64,000 nucleotides of DNA from Immundisolibacter sp049322795 (lineage in GTDB: Bacteria > Pseudomonadota > Gammaproteobacteria > Immundisolibacterales > Immundisolibacteraceae). Numbering within the stretch: the stretch's first letter is position 1; every line of letters begins with the position of its first letter. The position numbers and the translations under genes are program-made. The DNA lies in NCBI GenBank assembly GCA_049322795.1, contig JBMOQH010000008.1:1-64000 (forward strand), written 5' to 3'. A model generated the notes under the pieces. It made no database searches and was not told where the DNA came from. It saw nothing but the letters and a program-made list of their open reading frames with translations. Positions 31,477 through 40,463 of this stretch are shown here, piece after piece.

Positions 31477-32850
31477 ATGCGTCATCGTCCGTGGTCGGGG
31501 CTGCTCGCCCTGGCCTTGCTTTTCGGCGCCGGCCTGGCGCAGGCGCAGGGGGTGCTGCGCACGCAGATCAGCGGCCCCATCGGACCCGCGACGGCCACCC
31601 ATATGCAGCAGGCGCTGGCCGCTGCCGAGGCGCAGCAGGCGCAACTGCTGCTGGTGCGCCTGGACACGCCGGGCGGTCTCGATGGCGCCATGCGCGACAT
31701 CATCAAGGCGATGCTTGCCGCGCCGCTGCCGGTGGCGCTGTATGTGGCGCCGAGCGGCGCCCGCGCCGCCTCGGCCGGCACCTACATGCTGTACGCGGCG
31801 CACGTCGCCGCCATGGCGCCGGGCACCAATCTTGGCGCCGCCACGCCGGTGCAGATCGGCGGCGGGCTGCCGTTGCCCGGTCGCCGGCCGGCGCCGGCCG
31901 ACGGCGATGCCCCCGAGCAGGCGCAGGAACAGGCGCCGGCGACGCCGGATGCCATGCAGCACAAGCTGGTCAACGATGCGGTGGCCTACATCCGCAGCCT
32001 GGCCGAACTGCGCGGGCGCAACGCCGACTGGGCCGAACAGGCCGTGCGCGAGGCGGCCAGCCTGACCGCCCAACAGGCGCTCGAACAGAAGGTCATCGAT
32101 CTGCTGGCCGCGAGCGACGCGGACCTGCTCAAGCAGCTCGACGGCCGCACCGTGCAGCTGGCGGGCGGGCCGGTCACGCTCGCCACCGCCGGCGCCGTGC
32201 TGCAGGACTTCGAGCCCGACTGGCGCACCCGCCTGCTGGCCGTGCTGACCAACCCGAGCGTCACCTACATCCTGCTGTTGATCGGCATCTATGGCTTGTT
32301 CTTCGAGTTCGCCAGCCCCGGCGGCGTGGTGCCCGGCGTGGTCGGGGGCATCGCCCTGCTGCTGGCGCTGTACGGCCTGCAGATGCTGCCGGTCAACTAC
32401 GCCGGCCTGGGACTGATCCTGCTCGGCATCGGCCTGATGCTGGCCGAGGTGTTCGCGCCGTCGTTCGGGGCGCTGGGCATCGGCGGCACGGTGGCGCTGG
32501 TGATCGGCTCGATCATCCTCATCGACACCCAGGTGCCCGGCTTCGGCATTCCACTGTCGCTGATCGGCGCGGTGGCCGCGAGCAGCCTGCTATTGTTCAC
32601 CTTCGTGCTGGGCGCGCTGTGGCGAGCGCGCCGTGGCCGCGTGGTCAGCGGCGGCGAGGCGCTGGTGCAGGCCGCCGCCACCGCCGCTGAGGATTTCACC
32701 GGCGATGGCCACGTGTGGCTGCACGGCGAGCGCTGGGCGGCGCGGTGTGCGCAGCCGCTGCGTCGCGGACAGACCGTGCACGTGCGCGAGCGGCATGGCC
32801 TGCTGCTGATCGTCGAACCCGGCCCGGCAAACGACGGAGACACGCCATGA
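31477..32850 (+). CDS. NfeD-family membrane protease
   Basis: This 457-residue protein has a signal peptide (1-23) and a ClpP-class serine protease domain with LVRLDTPGGLDGAMRDI and Ser99 in SGARAASAGTYM (compare Ser97 in the archaeal PH1510 protease). Three to four membrane segments follow (about 255-370), and a C-terminal OB-fold typical of NfeD proteins closes it. The long insert PLPGRRPAPADGDAPEQAQEQAPATP near 130-155 is also seen in relatives. It cleaves membrane proteins together with its stomatin partner, encoded next and joined by an ATGA overlap. GGAGGGGG precedes the ATG. Confidence 0.92.
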   Translation: MRHRPWSGLLALALLFGAGLAQAQGVLRTQISGPIGPATATHMQQALAAAEAQQAQLLLVRLDTPGGLDGAMRDIIKAMLAAPLPVALYVAPSGARAASAGTYMLYAAHVAAMAPGTNLGAATPVQIGGGLPLPGRRPAPADGDAPEQAQEQAPATPDAMQHKLVNDAVAYIRSLAELRGRNADWAEQAVREAASLTAQQALEQKVIDLLAASDADLLKQLDGRTVQLAGGPVTLATAGAVLQDFEPDWRTRLLAVLTNPSVTYILLLIGIYGLFFEFASPGGVVPGVVGGIALLLALYGLQMLPVNYAGLGLILLGIGLMLAEVFAPSFGALGIGGTVALVIGSIILIDTQVPGFGIPLSLIGAVAASSLLLFTFVLGALWRARRGRVVSGGEALVQAAATAAEDFTGDGHVWLHGERWAARCAQPLRRGQTVHVRERHGLLLIVEPGPANDGDTP

Positions 32851-33626
32851 ACACTTTCCTGCTGCTGCCCGCGGTGCTCGTGCTGGCCATCCTGGTCAGC
32901 GCCATCCGCATCTTTCGCGAGTACGAGCGCGGCGTGGTGTTCATGCTGGGCCGCTATTTCAAGATCAAGGGGCCGGGCCTGGTGATCATCATCCCGGTGA
33001 TCCAGCAGGCGGTGAAGGTGGACCTGCGCACCGTGGTGATGGACGTGCCCACGCAGGACGTGATCTCGCGCGACAACGTGTCGGTCAAGGTCAACGCGGT
33101 GGTGTATTTCCGCGTGGTCGATCCGGAGCGGGCGATCATCCAGGTGGAGAATTTCTACGAGGCGACCAGCCAGCTGGCGCAGACCACGCTGCGCTCGGTG
33201 CTCGGGCGGCACGAGCTCGACGACATGCTGGCCGAGCGCGACAAGCTGAACGCCGACATCCAGGAAATCCTCGACCAGCAGACCGACGCCTGGGGCATCA
33301 AGGTCAACAACGTCGAGATCAAGCACGTGGATCTCGACGAGTCGATGATCCGCGCCATCGCCCGCCAGGCCGAGGCCGAGCGCAGCCGGCGCGCCAAGGT
33401 CATCAACGCCGACGGCGAATTCGAGGCCTCGCGGCGCCTGGTGGACGCGGCCCGCGCCCTGTCCGCCGACCCGCGCGCCATGCAGCTGCGCTATTTGCAG
33501 ACGCTGTCCGACATCGGTATGGAAAAGAACACCACCGTCGTGTTCCCATTGCCGCTGGACCTGATCACGCCCTTGTTGCAGCGCGGCGCGCCGCCGGCCG
33601 GTTCCGATTCATCCCCCACCCCCTGA
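32847..33626 (+). CDS. Stomatin/prohibitin (SPFH) family protein
   Basis: This 259-residue SPFH protein has one N-terminal membrane segment (about 4-20) and the stomatin core REYERGVVFMLGRYFKIKGPGLVIIIPVI. It continues with VDVPTQDVISRDNVSVKVNAVVYFRVVDPERAI-type sequence and a coiled-coil QAEAERSRRAKVINADGEFEASRRL. It assembles in the membrane and is the substrate or adaptor of the NfeD protease encoded just upstream. The start ATG overlaps the nfeD stop by 4 bp. ispG follows 4 bp after its stop. Confidence 0.94.
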   Translation: MNTFLLLPAVLVLAILVSAIRIFREYERGVVFMLGRYFKIKGPGLVIIIPVIQQAVKVDLRTVVMDVPTQDVISRDNVSVKVNAVVYFRVVDPERAIIQVENFYEATSQLAQTTLRSVLGRHELDDMLAERDKLNADIQEILDQQTDAWGIKVNNVEIKHVDLDESMIRAIARQAEAERSRRAKVINADGEFEASRRLVDAARALSADPRAMQLRYLQTLSDIGMEKNTTVVFPLPLDLITPLLQRGAPPAGSDSSPTP

Positions 33627-33630
33627 CCCC

Positions 33631-34767
33631 ATGCCCATCACCCGCAAGCCCACCCGCGCCGTACGCATCGGCGGCATCACCATCGGCGCCGGTCACCCCA
33701 TCGCCGTGCAGAGCATGTGCGCCACCAGGACGCAGGACGTCGCCGCCACCGTGGCGCAGGCCAACGACCTCGCCGCCGCCGGTGCCGGCGTGGTGCGCAT
33801 CGCCGTCGACACGCCAAAGGACGCCGACGCCCTGGCCGCCATCCGGGCGCAGACCGCCGCCAATCTGTCGGTGGACTTGCAGGAAAACTACCGCATGGCC
33901 GAGCGCGTGGCGCCGCACGTGGACAAGATTCGCTACAACCCCGGCCACCTGTACCACCACGAGAAGCACAAGCCCTGGCAGGACAAGGTGGGCTATCTGG
34001 CGGACATCGCCGCGCAACATGACTGCGCGCTGCGCGTGGGCGTCAATGCAGGTTCGCTGGACCCCGAGCGGGCGGCGCAGTTCGCGCCGGACGATTCGGT
34101 GTCGCCCATGCTGGTCGGCGCCTTCGAGCACTGCGAGCTGCTGGACAGCCTGGGCTTCACCCGCTACTGCGTGTCGCTGAAGGACTCCGACCCGGCCAAG
34201 GTGGTGGAGCTGAACAAGCGCTTCGCCGCGCAGCGCCCGGACGTGCCGCTGCATCTGGGCGTGACCGAGGCCGGCCTGCCGCCGGACGGCATCATCAAGA
34301 CGCGCATCGCCTTCGAGCAGCTGATCGGCGCCGGCATCGGCGACACCATCCGCGTGTCGCTGACCCTGCCCAACCCCCGCAAGGCCGAGGAGATCACCGC
34401 CGGGCAGCAGATCCTGGCCGACATCGCCGCCGGCCGGGTGCGCTCGGTGGTGGACTTCGGGCAGGGCCTGAACATCATTTCCTGCCCCAGCTGCTCGCGG
34501 GTGCAGAACGAGGCCTTCGTCGATCTCGCCGAGCAGGTGCGCGAGATGACGGCTTACGCCAAGGACCACCATCTGACCATCGCCGTGATGGGCTGCCGGG
34601 TGAACGGCCCCGGCGAGACCGACGACGCGGATCTCGGCCTCTGGTGCGGGCCGAAGCAGGTCAACTTCAAGCGCCGCGGCGAGCTGGTCGGCGCGTTTGG
34701 CTACGACCAGATCCTGCCGCGACTGAAGGCCGAGCTCGACGCGCTGATCGCCGAACGCGCCGCCTGA
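33631..34767 (+). CDS. ispG: 4-hydroxy-3-methylbut-2-enyl diphosphate synthase
   Basis: This 378-residue 4Fe-4S enzyme makes HMBPP in the non-mevalonate isoprenoid pathway. The N-terminal TIM barrel starts AVRIGGITIGAGHPIAVQSMCATRTQDVAATVAQ and has IRYNPGH. The cluster cysteines are in CPSCSRV and MGCRVNGPGE. The C-terminal part DDADLGLWCGPKQVNFKRRGELVGAFGYDQIL differs from the E. coli-type ending (which has a GVTGG pattern) and probably belongs to a different IspG subgroup. It starts 4 bp after the stomatin gene, possibly co-transcribed. Confidence 0.95.
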   Translation: MPITRKPTRAVRIGGITIGAGHPIAVQSMCATRTQDVAATVAQANDLAAAGAGVVRIAVDTPKDADALAAIRAQTAANLSVDLQENYRMAERVAPHVDKIRYNPGHLYHHEKHKPWQDKVGYLADIAAQHDCALRVGVNAGSLDPERAAQFAPDDSVSPMLVGAFEHCELLDSLGFTRYCVSLKDSDPAKVVELNKRFAAQRPDVPLHLGVTEAGLPPDGIIKTRIAFEQLIGAGIGDTIRVSLTLPNPRKAEEITAGQQILADIAAGRVRSVVDFGQGLNIISCPSCSRVQNEAFVDLAEQVREMTAYAKDHHLTIAVMGCRVNGPGETDDADLGLWCGPKQVNFKRRGELVGAFGYDQILPRLKAELDALIAERAA

Positions 34768-34806
34768 CAAGCACCGCTGCCGACCCATTCCCACGGAGAC
34801 CGATCG

Positions 34807-35826
34807 ATGGCGACCACCACGCCGCCAGGCTACGAATTTGCCGACGTCATGGAGCGCCGGCGCCGCACGCTGGCCAACATGGCGCGCCTGCGCGGCCGCA
34901 TGCGCCCGGTCACCTGGCTGCTGCGGCGCACGTTCGACCTGTCGCAGGCGCTGGGCTTCGAGTATCCGCTGTTCCGGCGCTTCTTCCGGCCGATGGTCGG
35001 CATGTTCGACAAGGCCATCGACAAGGCCTTTGCCGGCTACACGCCGACCGCGCACGACGTGTTCGTGTGCTCGTATTTCAAGAGCGGCACCAACTGGGCC
35101 ATGCACACCGCCTACCAGATCGCCGAGCATGGCGAGGGTCAGTTCGAGGACATCCTGGACGTGGTGCCGTGGGTGGACTGCCCGGATCAGGAAACCACCG
35201 TCTGGCTGAACGACCCGCGTCCGCAGCGGCGTTCACGCTCCGGGCTGCGGGTCATCAAGACCCACGCCCGGGCGCAGTTCGTGCCCTACAACGACCAGGC
35301 CAAATACATCTGCGTGGTGCGCGACCCGAAGGAAGTGATCGTGTCCGGCTACCACTTCTTCGGCTCCATGCTGCTGGGCAGCCTGATTCCGTCGGTCGAC
35401 ACCTGGGTGCGGCACTGCACCTCGGACGAGGCGGTGTTCCACCCCTGGTATGAATTCACCGCCGGCTACTGGGCCTGGCGCGAGCGGCCGAACGTGCTGT
35501 TCCTGACCTACAACGACCTGCAGGACGACCCGGTCGGCACCATCCGGCGCATGGCGCAGCTGATGAACGTGACGCTGACCGACGCCCAAGTCGAGCGCGT
35601 GCGCGCGCTGTGCTCGTTCGAGCACATGAAGACCATCGACCACAAGTTCTACCCGGGCGAGGTGTCGCCGTTCGCCCGCCCCGGCGGGCAGATGATCCGC
35701 AGCGGCCGCAGGGGCAACTCGGGTGAGATGCTGTCGCCCGCCCAGCAGGCGCACATCGACCAGTGGTGCAAGGCCGGCCTCGCCAGGCTGGGCAGCGATT
35801 TTCCTTACGAGCGCTACTTCGGCTGA
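34807..35826 (+). CDS. PAPS-dependent sulfotransferase
   Basis: This 339-residue cytosolic-type sulfotransferase carries the 5'-phosphosulfate loop FVCSYFKSGTNWAMH (86-100), a lysine-threonine-histidine segment GLRVIKTHARAQF with the probable catalytic His, and the 3'-phosphate motif KYICVVRDPKEVIVSGYHFF. A late SGRRGNSGEML corresponds to the R-K-G loop. It moves sulfate from PAPS to a hydroxyl of an unknown lipid, sterol or phenolic acceptor. Sulfotransferases of this animal-like type are sporadic in bacteria. It lies 39 bp after ispG. Confidence 0.9.
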   Translation: MATTTPPGYEFADVMERRRRTLANMARLRGRMRPVTWLLRRTFDLSQALGFEYPLFRRFFRPMVGMFDKAIDKAFAGYTPTAHDVFVCSYFKSGTNWAMHTAYQIAEHGEGQFEDILDVVPWVDCPDQETTVWLNDPRPQRRSRSGLRVIKTHARAQFVPYNDQAKYICVVRDPKEVIVSGYHFFGSMLLGSLIPSVDTWVRHCTSDEAVFHPWYEFTAGYWAWRERPNVLFLTYNDLQDDPVGTIRRMAQLMNVTLTDAQVERVRALCSFEHMKTIDHKFYPGEVSPFARPGGQMIRSGRRGNSGEMLSPAQQAHIDQWCKAGLARLGSDFPYERYFG

Positions 35827-35883
35827 ACCGGCGCCGCTGGACCAGCCGCTGCGCCCGCCCCCGGGGGATTTTCGCGGCGACCT

Positions 35884-36969
35884 TTATTGACCGTCGCTGC
35901 GTCGCGCGCGCTCCCGATCGATCAGGGTTCGCTTGCGCGCCAGTCCCCAGCGGTAGCCGCCTAGGCCGCCGTCACCCCGGATGACGCGGTGACAGGGCAC
36001 GGCGATCGCCACCCGGTTGGCCGCGCACGCGCTGGCGACCGCCCGCACCGCACGCGGGGCACCGATGGCCTGCGCAACGTCGCTGTATGACCGCAGCTCG
36101 CCATACGGAATCTGCTGCAGGTACTGCCAGACCCGCAGTTGAAACGCCGTGCCGCGCAGGTCGAGCGGCAGCTCGAGCGTGCTGCCTGATCCATCCAGAA
36201 CCGCGTGCAACGCCCGCATCCACTCATCGAATGCCGGCTTCGCCGCCTCGCTCATCGGCGTGAGGTGAGCCATTGGATACTCGGCCTGCAGCATTGCCGC
36301 GAGCTGCGCTTCATCGTCCCCGAACTGCACGAAACACAGGCCGCGGTCGGTGGCCGCCAACATGAGCAGGCCGAGCGCCGATGGCGTACAGGCATACGAC
36401 ATTTCAAGCCCGGCGCCGCCCGCCCGGTATTGCCCGGGCGTCATGCCAAGCCGCGCCGCCGCGCGTTCGTAGACGCGACGGGTGGAGCCGAAGCCGGCGG
36501 CGTGAATCGCCTGCGTAACCGTCATCTGCCCGCGCAGGTGGCGACGCAGCACCGACAGCCGGTGCGCCTCCGCGTACTGCCGCGGGCTGACGCCAACCAC
36601 GTCCTTGAACCGGCGCTGCAGGTGAAATGGGCTCACATGCGCCTGCTGGCCGAGCGCCAGTAAGGTCAGATGGGACTGGTCCTGGCCGTCACTCACCAAC
36701 GCCTCGATGTGGCGGCACAGCGCGCGCACCGTGTCGACGGTGCGCGCATCGGCACGGGCGAGCAGCGGCCGGCAGCGTTTGCACGGGCGCAGGCCCGCCA
36801 GTTCGGCCTCCGCCGGGGTGGCGAAAAAGCGCACGTTGCGCCGCAGCGGCAGGCGCGAGGCACAGGACGGCCGGCAATACACGCCGGTGGTGACAACGCC
36901 GTAGTAGAAGCGGCCATCCTGCGACCGATCGCGCTGTTGCACCGCCTGCCACTGGTGTTCATGGTTCAT
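35884..36969 (-). CDS. ada: Bifunctional Ada: methylphosphotriester/O6-methylguanine methyltransferase and regulator
   Basis: This 361-residue protein has all three Ada parts. The N-terminal zinc domain has Cys32, Cys36, Cys63 and Cys66 (YCRPSCASR and CKRC). The AraC-type helix-turn-helix region is about 85-185 (LTLLALGQQAHVSPFHLQRRFKDVVGVSPRQY). The C-terminal MGMT domain has the acceptor Cys326 in AVPCHRVIRGDGGLGGYRWGLARK. It repairs alkylated DNA and activates its own regulon once methylated. The start at 36969 gives a normal length. Repeat copy D lies just upstream (20 bp), which may place hairpins in or near its promoter. Confidence 0.96.
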   Translation of the reverse strand: MNHEHQWQAVQQRDRSQDGRFYYGVVTTGVYCRPSCASRLPLRRNVRFFATPAEAELAGLRPCKRCRPLLARADARTVDTVRALCRHIEALVSDGQDQSHLTLLALGQQAHVSPFHLQRRFKDVVGVSPRQYAEAHRLSVLRRHLRGQMTVTQAIHAAGFGSTRRVYERAAARLGMTPGQYRAGGAGLEMSYACTPSALGLLMLAATDRGLCFVQFGDDEAQLAAMLQAEYPMAHLTPMSEAAKPAFDEWMRALHAVLDGSGSTLELPLDLRGTAFQLRVWQYLQQIPYGELRSYSDVAQAIGAPRAVRAVASACAANRVAIAVPCHRVIRGDGGLGGYRWGLARKRTLIDRERARRSDGQ

Positions 36970-36988
36970 GGACTACTCCGCGGCATCG

Positions 36989-37138
36989 GGAGACGCTGAA
37001 AAATTCCGTCCATGGAATTTTTCGGCTCGCCTCGTCGCGGGTCACGCCCGCGACGGGCTCCATGAATCAAGCACTCTTGCTTGATTCATGCCGGGGCATC
37101 CTGCCCCGGACGGGAAGCGCTGAATGAATCAACGCTTC
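36989..37138 (+). repeat. Five-hairpin dispersed repeat, copy D
   Basis: This 150-bp copy has clean hairpins: GAAAAATTCC/GGAATTTTTC, CGTCGCGGG/CCCGCGACG, CATGAATCAAGCA/TGCTTGATTCATG (loop CTCT), CCGGGGCA/TGCCCCGG and GGAAGCG/CGCTTCC. Compared with copy A, several stems change on both sides while staying paired. It lies between ada (start 36969) and the quinone-oxidoreductase gene (stop 37226). No flanking direct repeat is visible. The rest of this interval (37139-37225) shows nothing else. Confidence 0.9.
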
Positions 37139-37225
37139 CCTGGCGACAAAACGGCGCTCATGTTGGCCAACGGCTTCGCTGCGGTCACTCCGATTCTTGC
37201 GCTCTGGGTGCCGGCGGCGGGCCGG

Positions 37226-38203
37226 TCACGGCATCAGCAACAGCTTGCCGCTGGTTGCCCGGCTGGCGAGCAGTTCATGGGCCTGCGCCGCCTGGGCGAG
37301 CGGCAAGCGGCGGTCGATGTGCAGGCCGATGCGCCCGTCCGCCAGCCAGGCGAACAGGTCGCGCGCCCGGTCGGCGAGTTCGTCGGCCTCGGCGATGTAG
37401 TCGAACAGCGACGGCCGGGTCAGGAACAGCGAGCCTTTCTGCAACAGCAGCAGCGGGCTGATCGGCTCGACCGGCCCGCTGGACTGGCCGAACAGCACCA
37501 TCGTGCCGCGCCGGCGCAGCACGTCGAAGCCCTTCAGGAAGGTGCTGGCACCGACCGAGTCGTACACCGCGTGCACGCCGGCGCCGCCCGTCAGGCGCCG
37601 CGTCTCGGCCACGAAGTCGTCGCGCGAGTACAGGATCACCTCGTCCGCGCCGCGTTCGCGCGCGACCTGCGCCTTGGCCTCGGTGGACACGGTGGCGATC
37701 ACCCGCGCGCCGCGCAGCCTGGCCATCTGCACCAGCATCTGCCCGGCGCCGCCGGCGGCGGCGTGGATCAGCACGCTGTCGCCGGGGCGGATGGCATACA
37801 CGCTGTGCGTGAGGGCGTGGGCGGTGAGCCCCTGCAGCATGGCGGCGGCGGCAAGCTCCAGGTCCAGCCCGTCCGGCACCGGTACCAGGCGGGCCTCGGG
37901 CACGCAGATGTACTCCGCGTAGGCGCCGCTGGCGTTGGGGTAGGCCACGCGATCACCGGGCTTGAAGCGCGCCGCGCCGGGACCCACCGCGTCCACGACG
38001 CCCGCGCCTTCGAGACCCGGCACGAACGGCAGCGGCTGTGGATAAAAGCCGGTGCGGTGGTAGATGTCGATGAAGTTGACGCCGCAGGCGGCGTTTTTTA
38101 CCCGCACCTCGCCCGCGCCCGGCTCTGGCAACGGGCGCTCGGCGAGGCGCAGGACCTCGGGGCCACCCGGGGTGGCGACTTCGATGGCGCGCATGGTGGT
38201 CAT
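37226..38203 (-). CDS. Zinc-independent quinone oxidoreductase (QorA-like)
   Basis: This 325-residue medium-chain reductase has the QOR fold: VKNAACGVNFIDIYHRTGFYPQPLPFVPGLEGAGVVDAVG at the front, the cofactor motif VLIHAAAGGAGQMLVQMARLRGARVIATVST and YDSVGASTFLKGFDVLRRRGTMVLFGQSSGPVEP. No structural zinc cysteines are present, as in QorA. It reduces quinones with NADPH. Its ATG overlaps the stop of the AhpD-like gene as ATGA. Confidence 0.93.
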   Translation of the reverse strand: MTTMRAIEVATPGGPEVLRLAERPLPEPGAGEVRVKNAACGVNFIDIYHRTGFYPQPLPFVPGLEGAGVVDAVGPGAARFKPGDRVAYPNASGAYAEYICVPEARLVPVPDGLDLELAAAAMLQGLTAHALTHSVYAIRPGDSVLIHAAAGGAGQMLVQMARLRGARVIATVSTEAKAQVARERGADEVILYSRDDFVAETRRLTGGAGVHAVYDSVGASTFLKGFDVLRRRGTMVLFGQSSGPVEPISPLLLLQKGSLFLTRPSLFDYIAEADELADRARDLFAWLADGRIGLHIDRRLPLAQAAQAHELLASRATSGKLLLMP

Positions 38204-38772
38204 CGGCGGTTCAGGTCGTAGTACTCGCGGTTCGGCTCCATGCCGGTGGCGGCCGCGAGGCGGTTGGTCATGTTGAAGAACGCCGTCACCTCGGCGATGT
38301 CCCAGATGTCGCGCTCGGAGAAGCCCTGTTCGCGCAGCAGCTCGCGCTCGGTGTCGTCGATGGTCTCGGGCGCCTGCGTCAGGCGCTCGGCGAACTCCAG
38401 CATGGCGCGCTGGCGGTCGGTGAGCTTGGCGCTACGAAAGTTCATGGCCAGCGTGTCGGCCAGCGGTGGATCGCCGGTCAGCCGGCGCAGCGTGGCGCCA
38501 TGGCTGGTCAGGCAGTAATGGCAGCGGTTCAGGGACGACACCACCACGGCGATCATCTCGCGCTCGGCCTTGCTGAGGCCCGACTCGCCGGCCATCAGGC
38601 CATCGCGCATGGCGGTGAAGTTGGCCAACCGGTCCGGTGCGTGGGCGTAGCCGCGCAGCACGTTCGGCACGAAGCCCAGCCGCTCCCGGGCCGCGTCGTA
38701 CTGGTCCTTGAGCTCCGGTGAAAGTGGTTTCGGCTCTGGCAGATCCAGCGCCATGATGTTGTCCTTCGCCAC
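38200..38772 (-). CDS. AhpD-like carboxymuconolactone decarboxylase family peroxidase
   Basis: This protein has a helical AhpD fold: LGFVPNVLRGYAHAPDRLANF and the C-x-x-C-x-x-x-H site NRCHYCLTSHGATLRRLTGD, used for peroxide or alkylhydroperoxide reduction. The ending DIAEVTAFFNMTNRLAAATGMEPNREYY is that of the peroxidase-related subgroup. I use the GTG at 38772 (190 residues) because GGAGG lies 4 nt upstream. The ATG at 38754 has AAGGA in front and is a fair alternative. It is coupled to the quinone-reductase gene. Confidence 0.85.
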   Translation of the reverse strand: MAKDNIMALDLPEPKPLSPELKDQYDAARERLGFVPNVLRGYAHAPDRLANFTAMRDGLMAGESGLSKAEREMIAVVVSSLNRCHYCLTSHGATLRRLTGDPPLADTLAMNFRSAKLTDRQRAMLEFAERLTQAPETIDDTERELLREQGFSERDIWDIAEVTAFFNMTNRLAAATGMEPNREYYDLNRR

Positions 38773-38859
38773 GGTTCCTCCGATTGCGCCGCGCGGGCGC
38801 TTGAAAGTGGGTCTTGCCGGCGCCATCTTGTCGGCGGACGTTTCACCCAGGCAAGTGCC

Positions 38860-39558
38860 ATGCACCCGGCGCCGATCCTCGCCATCACGTTTGATCTCGA
38901 CGACACGCTGTGGGCCATCGATCCGGTGATCGAGCGCGCCGAGCGGCTCATGCACGCCTGGCTGGCCGAACATTACCCGCGCCTGCCGCAGCGTTACTCG
39001 CCGGCTGATTTGCGGGCGCTGCGCGACGAGCTGCTGGGCAGCCGCCCGGAGCTGGCGCATGACCTCGGCGCGCTGCGTCGGGAGTCGCTTGCCCTGGCCG
39101 CGGAACACTGCGGCTACGGGCGCGAGGCAGCCGAGGGTGCCTTCGCCGTCATGTGGCAGGCGCGCAACGAAGTCGAGCTGTTCGCCGACGTGCTGCCGGT
39201 GCTGGGGGCATTGTCGCCGAGGTTCACGCTGGGCGGCCTCACCAACGGCAATGCAGACATCGTGCGCATCGGGCTCGACGGCCTGTTACGGTTCTGCGTC
39301 ACCGCGCGGGAGACGGGCGTGGCCAAGCCGCATCCGGCGATATTCGCCGCTGCCTGCGGTGCCGCGCGCATCGCGGCGCATCAGGTTCTGCATGTGGGCG
39401 ATGACCCGGAGCGTGATGTGCACGGCGCCCGCGCCGCCGGCATGCGCACCGTGTGGGTCAACCGGGACGACAAGCCGTGGCCGGGCGGGCCACCGGCCGA
39501 TGCCGAAGTGCGCGACCTGCACGATCTGCTGGACCTGTTGGAGCAGGGCGCCCTGTGA
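38860..39558 (+). CDS. HAD-superfamily hydrolase (YigB-like)
   Basis: This 232-residue HAD phosphatase has the four motifs: ITFDLDDTLW (nucleophile Asp in DLDDT), LGGLTNGNADIV, GVAKPHPAIF with the lysine, and VLHVGDDPERDVHGARAAGMRTVWVN. Substrate specificity is unknown; YigB of E. coli dephosphorylates FMN and sugar phosphates. It is divergent from the AhpD-like gene with 87 bp between starts. Confidence 0.92.
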   Translation: MHPAPILAITFDLDDTLWAIDPVIERAERLMHAWLAEHYPRLPQRYSPADLRALRDELLGSRPELAHDLGALRRESLALAAEHCGYGREAAEGAFAVMWQARNEVELFADVLPVLGALSPRFTLGGLTNGNADIVRIGLDGLLRFCVTARETGVAKPHPAIFAAACGAARIAAHQVLHVGDDPERDVHGARAAGMRTVWVNRDDKPWPGGPPADAEVRDLHDLLDLLEQGAL

Positions 39559-39583
39559 GCGCCGCGTCGGCTGCGCGCGCGTC

Positions 39584-39589
39584 CCTATA
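39584..39589 (+). promoter_or_regulatory. -10 box before the DUF1820 gene
   Basis: A perfect TATAAT at 39584-39589 lies 35 bp before the DUF1820 start. I see no good -35 at 17 nt, so the promoter probably depends on an activator or is weak. Confidence 0.4.
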
Positions 39590-39624
39590 ATTCGTCTCAC
39601 TACCCATTCACAACGAGCAAGCCC

Positions 39625-39969
39625 ATGGCGGTCCGCAAGAAACGCATCTACAAGGTCATGTTCCACAGCCAGGGCAAGCTGTACGAGTTGCACGCCACCG
39701 AAGTGAGCCAGGGCAGCATGTTCGGCTTTATCGAAGTGGGCGGTTTTGTCTTCGGCGAGAAGGGCGGTCTGCTGATCGATCCGTCCGAGGAACGGCTCAA
39801 GAGCGAGTTCGAACACGTCAAGACGACGTTCATTCCCATGCACGCCGTGGTGCGTATCGACGAAGTCGACAAGGAAGGCGCCAACAAGATCAGCGCGCTG
39901 TCTGACGATGCCAAGGTGGCCTATTTGCCGTCGCCGATTTACACCCCGGGCGGCCGCGGCAAGGATTGA
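39625..39969 (+). CDS. DUF1820 family protein
   Basis: This 114-residue cytoplasmic protein matches DUF1820: KRIYKVMFHSQGKLYELHATEVSQGSMFGFIEVGGFVFGEK followed by LLIDPSEERLKSEFEHVKTTFIPMHAVVRIDEVDKEG. The family is conserved in gamma- and betaproteobacteria and its function is unknown to me. A TATAAT box upstream suggests its own promoter. Confidence 0.9.
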   Translation: MAVRKKRIYKVMFHSQGKLYELHATEVSQGSMFGFIEVGGFVFGEKGGLLIDPSEERLKSEFEHVKTTFIPMHAVVRIDEVDKEGANKISALSDDAKVAYLPSPIYTPGGRGKD

Positions 39970-40014
39970 GCCCGGCGTCGATTGCCAGCGGTGCGGCGGC
40001 GTCAGGATTGCTGT

Positions 40015-40425
40015 TCATTCGTCGTCGTCCGTATCGCGCAGGCGTTGCAGGGCGCGGCGTTGCTGTTTGTCTGGCCGGCCCTTGCCCACGTAGCCGGTCG
40101 GTCCGCTGAGGGCGCGCTCGATGCGCAGCGTTTCTCGGTGCGCGAGACTCGCCGCGGTTTCTTCGTACAAGGCCGACACGTCTTTGGCTGATACGCGTTG
40201 CGCGGTGGTGCCGCGGACAAGCACCGTCATCGGCTCGCCGCCGCGCAACAGGCTGACTTCATCACCGGCGCGCAGCAGCCGCGCCGGCTTGCTCGGCTGA
40301 CCGTTCACCCGGACCTTGCCGCCATTCACCGATTCGGTGGCCAGGCTGCGCGTGCGATACAGGCGACTGACCCATAACCATTTGTCCAGTCGCTGACCGG
40401 CGTCGGTGTGATTTCGTTCAGCCAA
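40015..40425 (-). CDS. hslR: Heat-shock ribosome-associated protein Hsp15 (S4 domain)
   Basis: This 136-residue RNA-binding protein has the S4 domain RLDKWLWVSRLYRTRSLATESVNGGKVRVNGQPSKPARLLRAGDEVSLL. It ends in a basic tail, GKGRPDKQQRRALQRLRDTDDDE. Hsp15 rescues 50S subunits carrying peptidyl-tRNA after heat shock. I choose the TTG at 40425 because GAGGAGG lies 6 nt upstream, which is better than any upstream codon. No heat-shock promoter was identified. The terminator at 40464 lies just upstream and shields it from hns. Confidence 0.87.
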   Translation of the reverse strand: MAERNHTDAGQRLDKWLWVSRLYRTRSLATESVNGGKVRVNGQPSKPARLLRAGDEVSLLRGGEPMTVLVRGTTAQRVSAKDVSALYEETAASLAHRETLRIERALSGPTGYVGKGRPDKQQRRALQRLRDTDDDE

Positions 40426-40463
40426 GCGCGGCCTCCTCGGCTCGGGGCCTTGCGGCACACACA

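Noticed and set aside
38037..38045. Perfect DnaA box (TGTGGATAA), plus a one-mismatch box at 11399-11407
   Set aside because: The boxes are single, far apart and one is inside a quinone-oxidoreductase gene. An origin needs a cluster of boxes and an AT-rich unwinding region.
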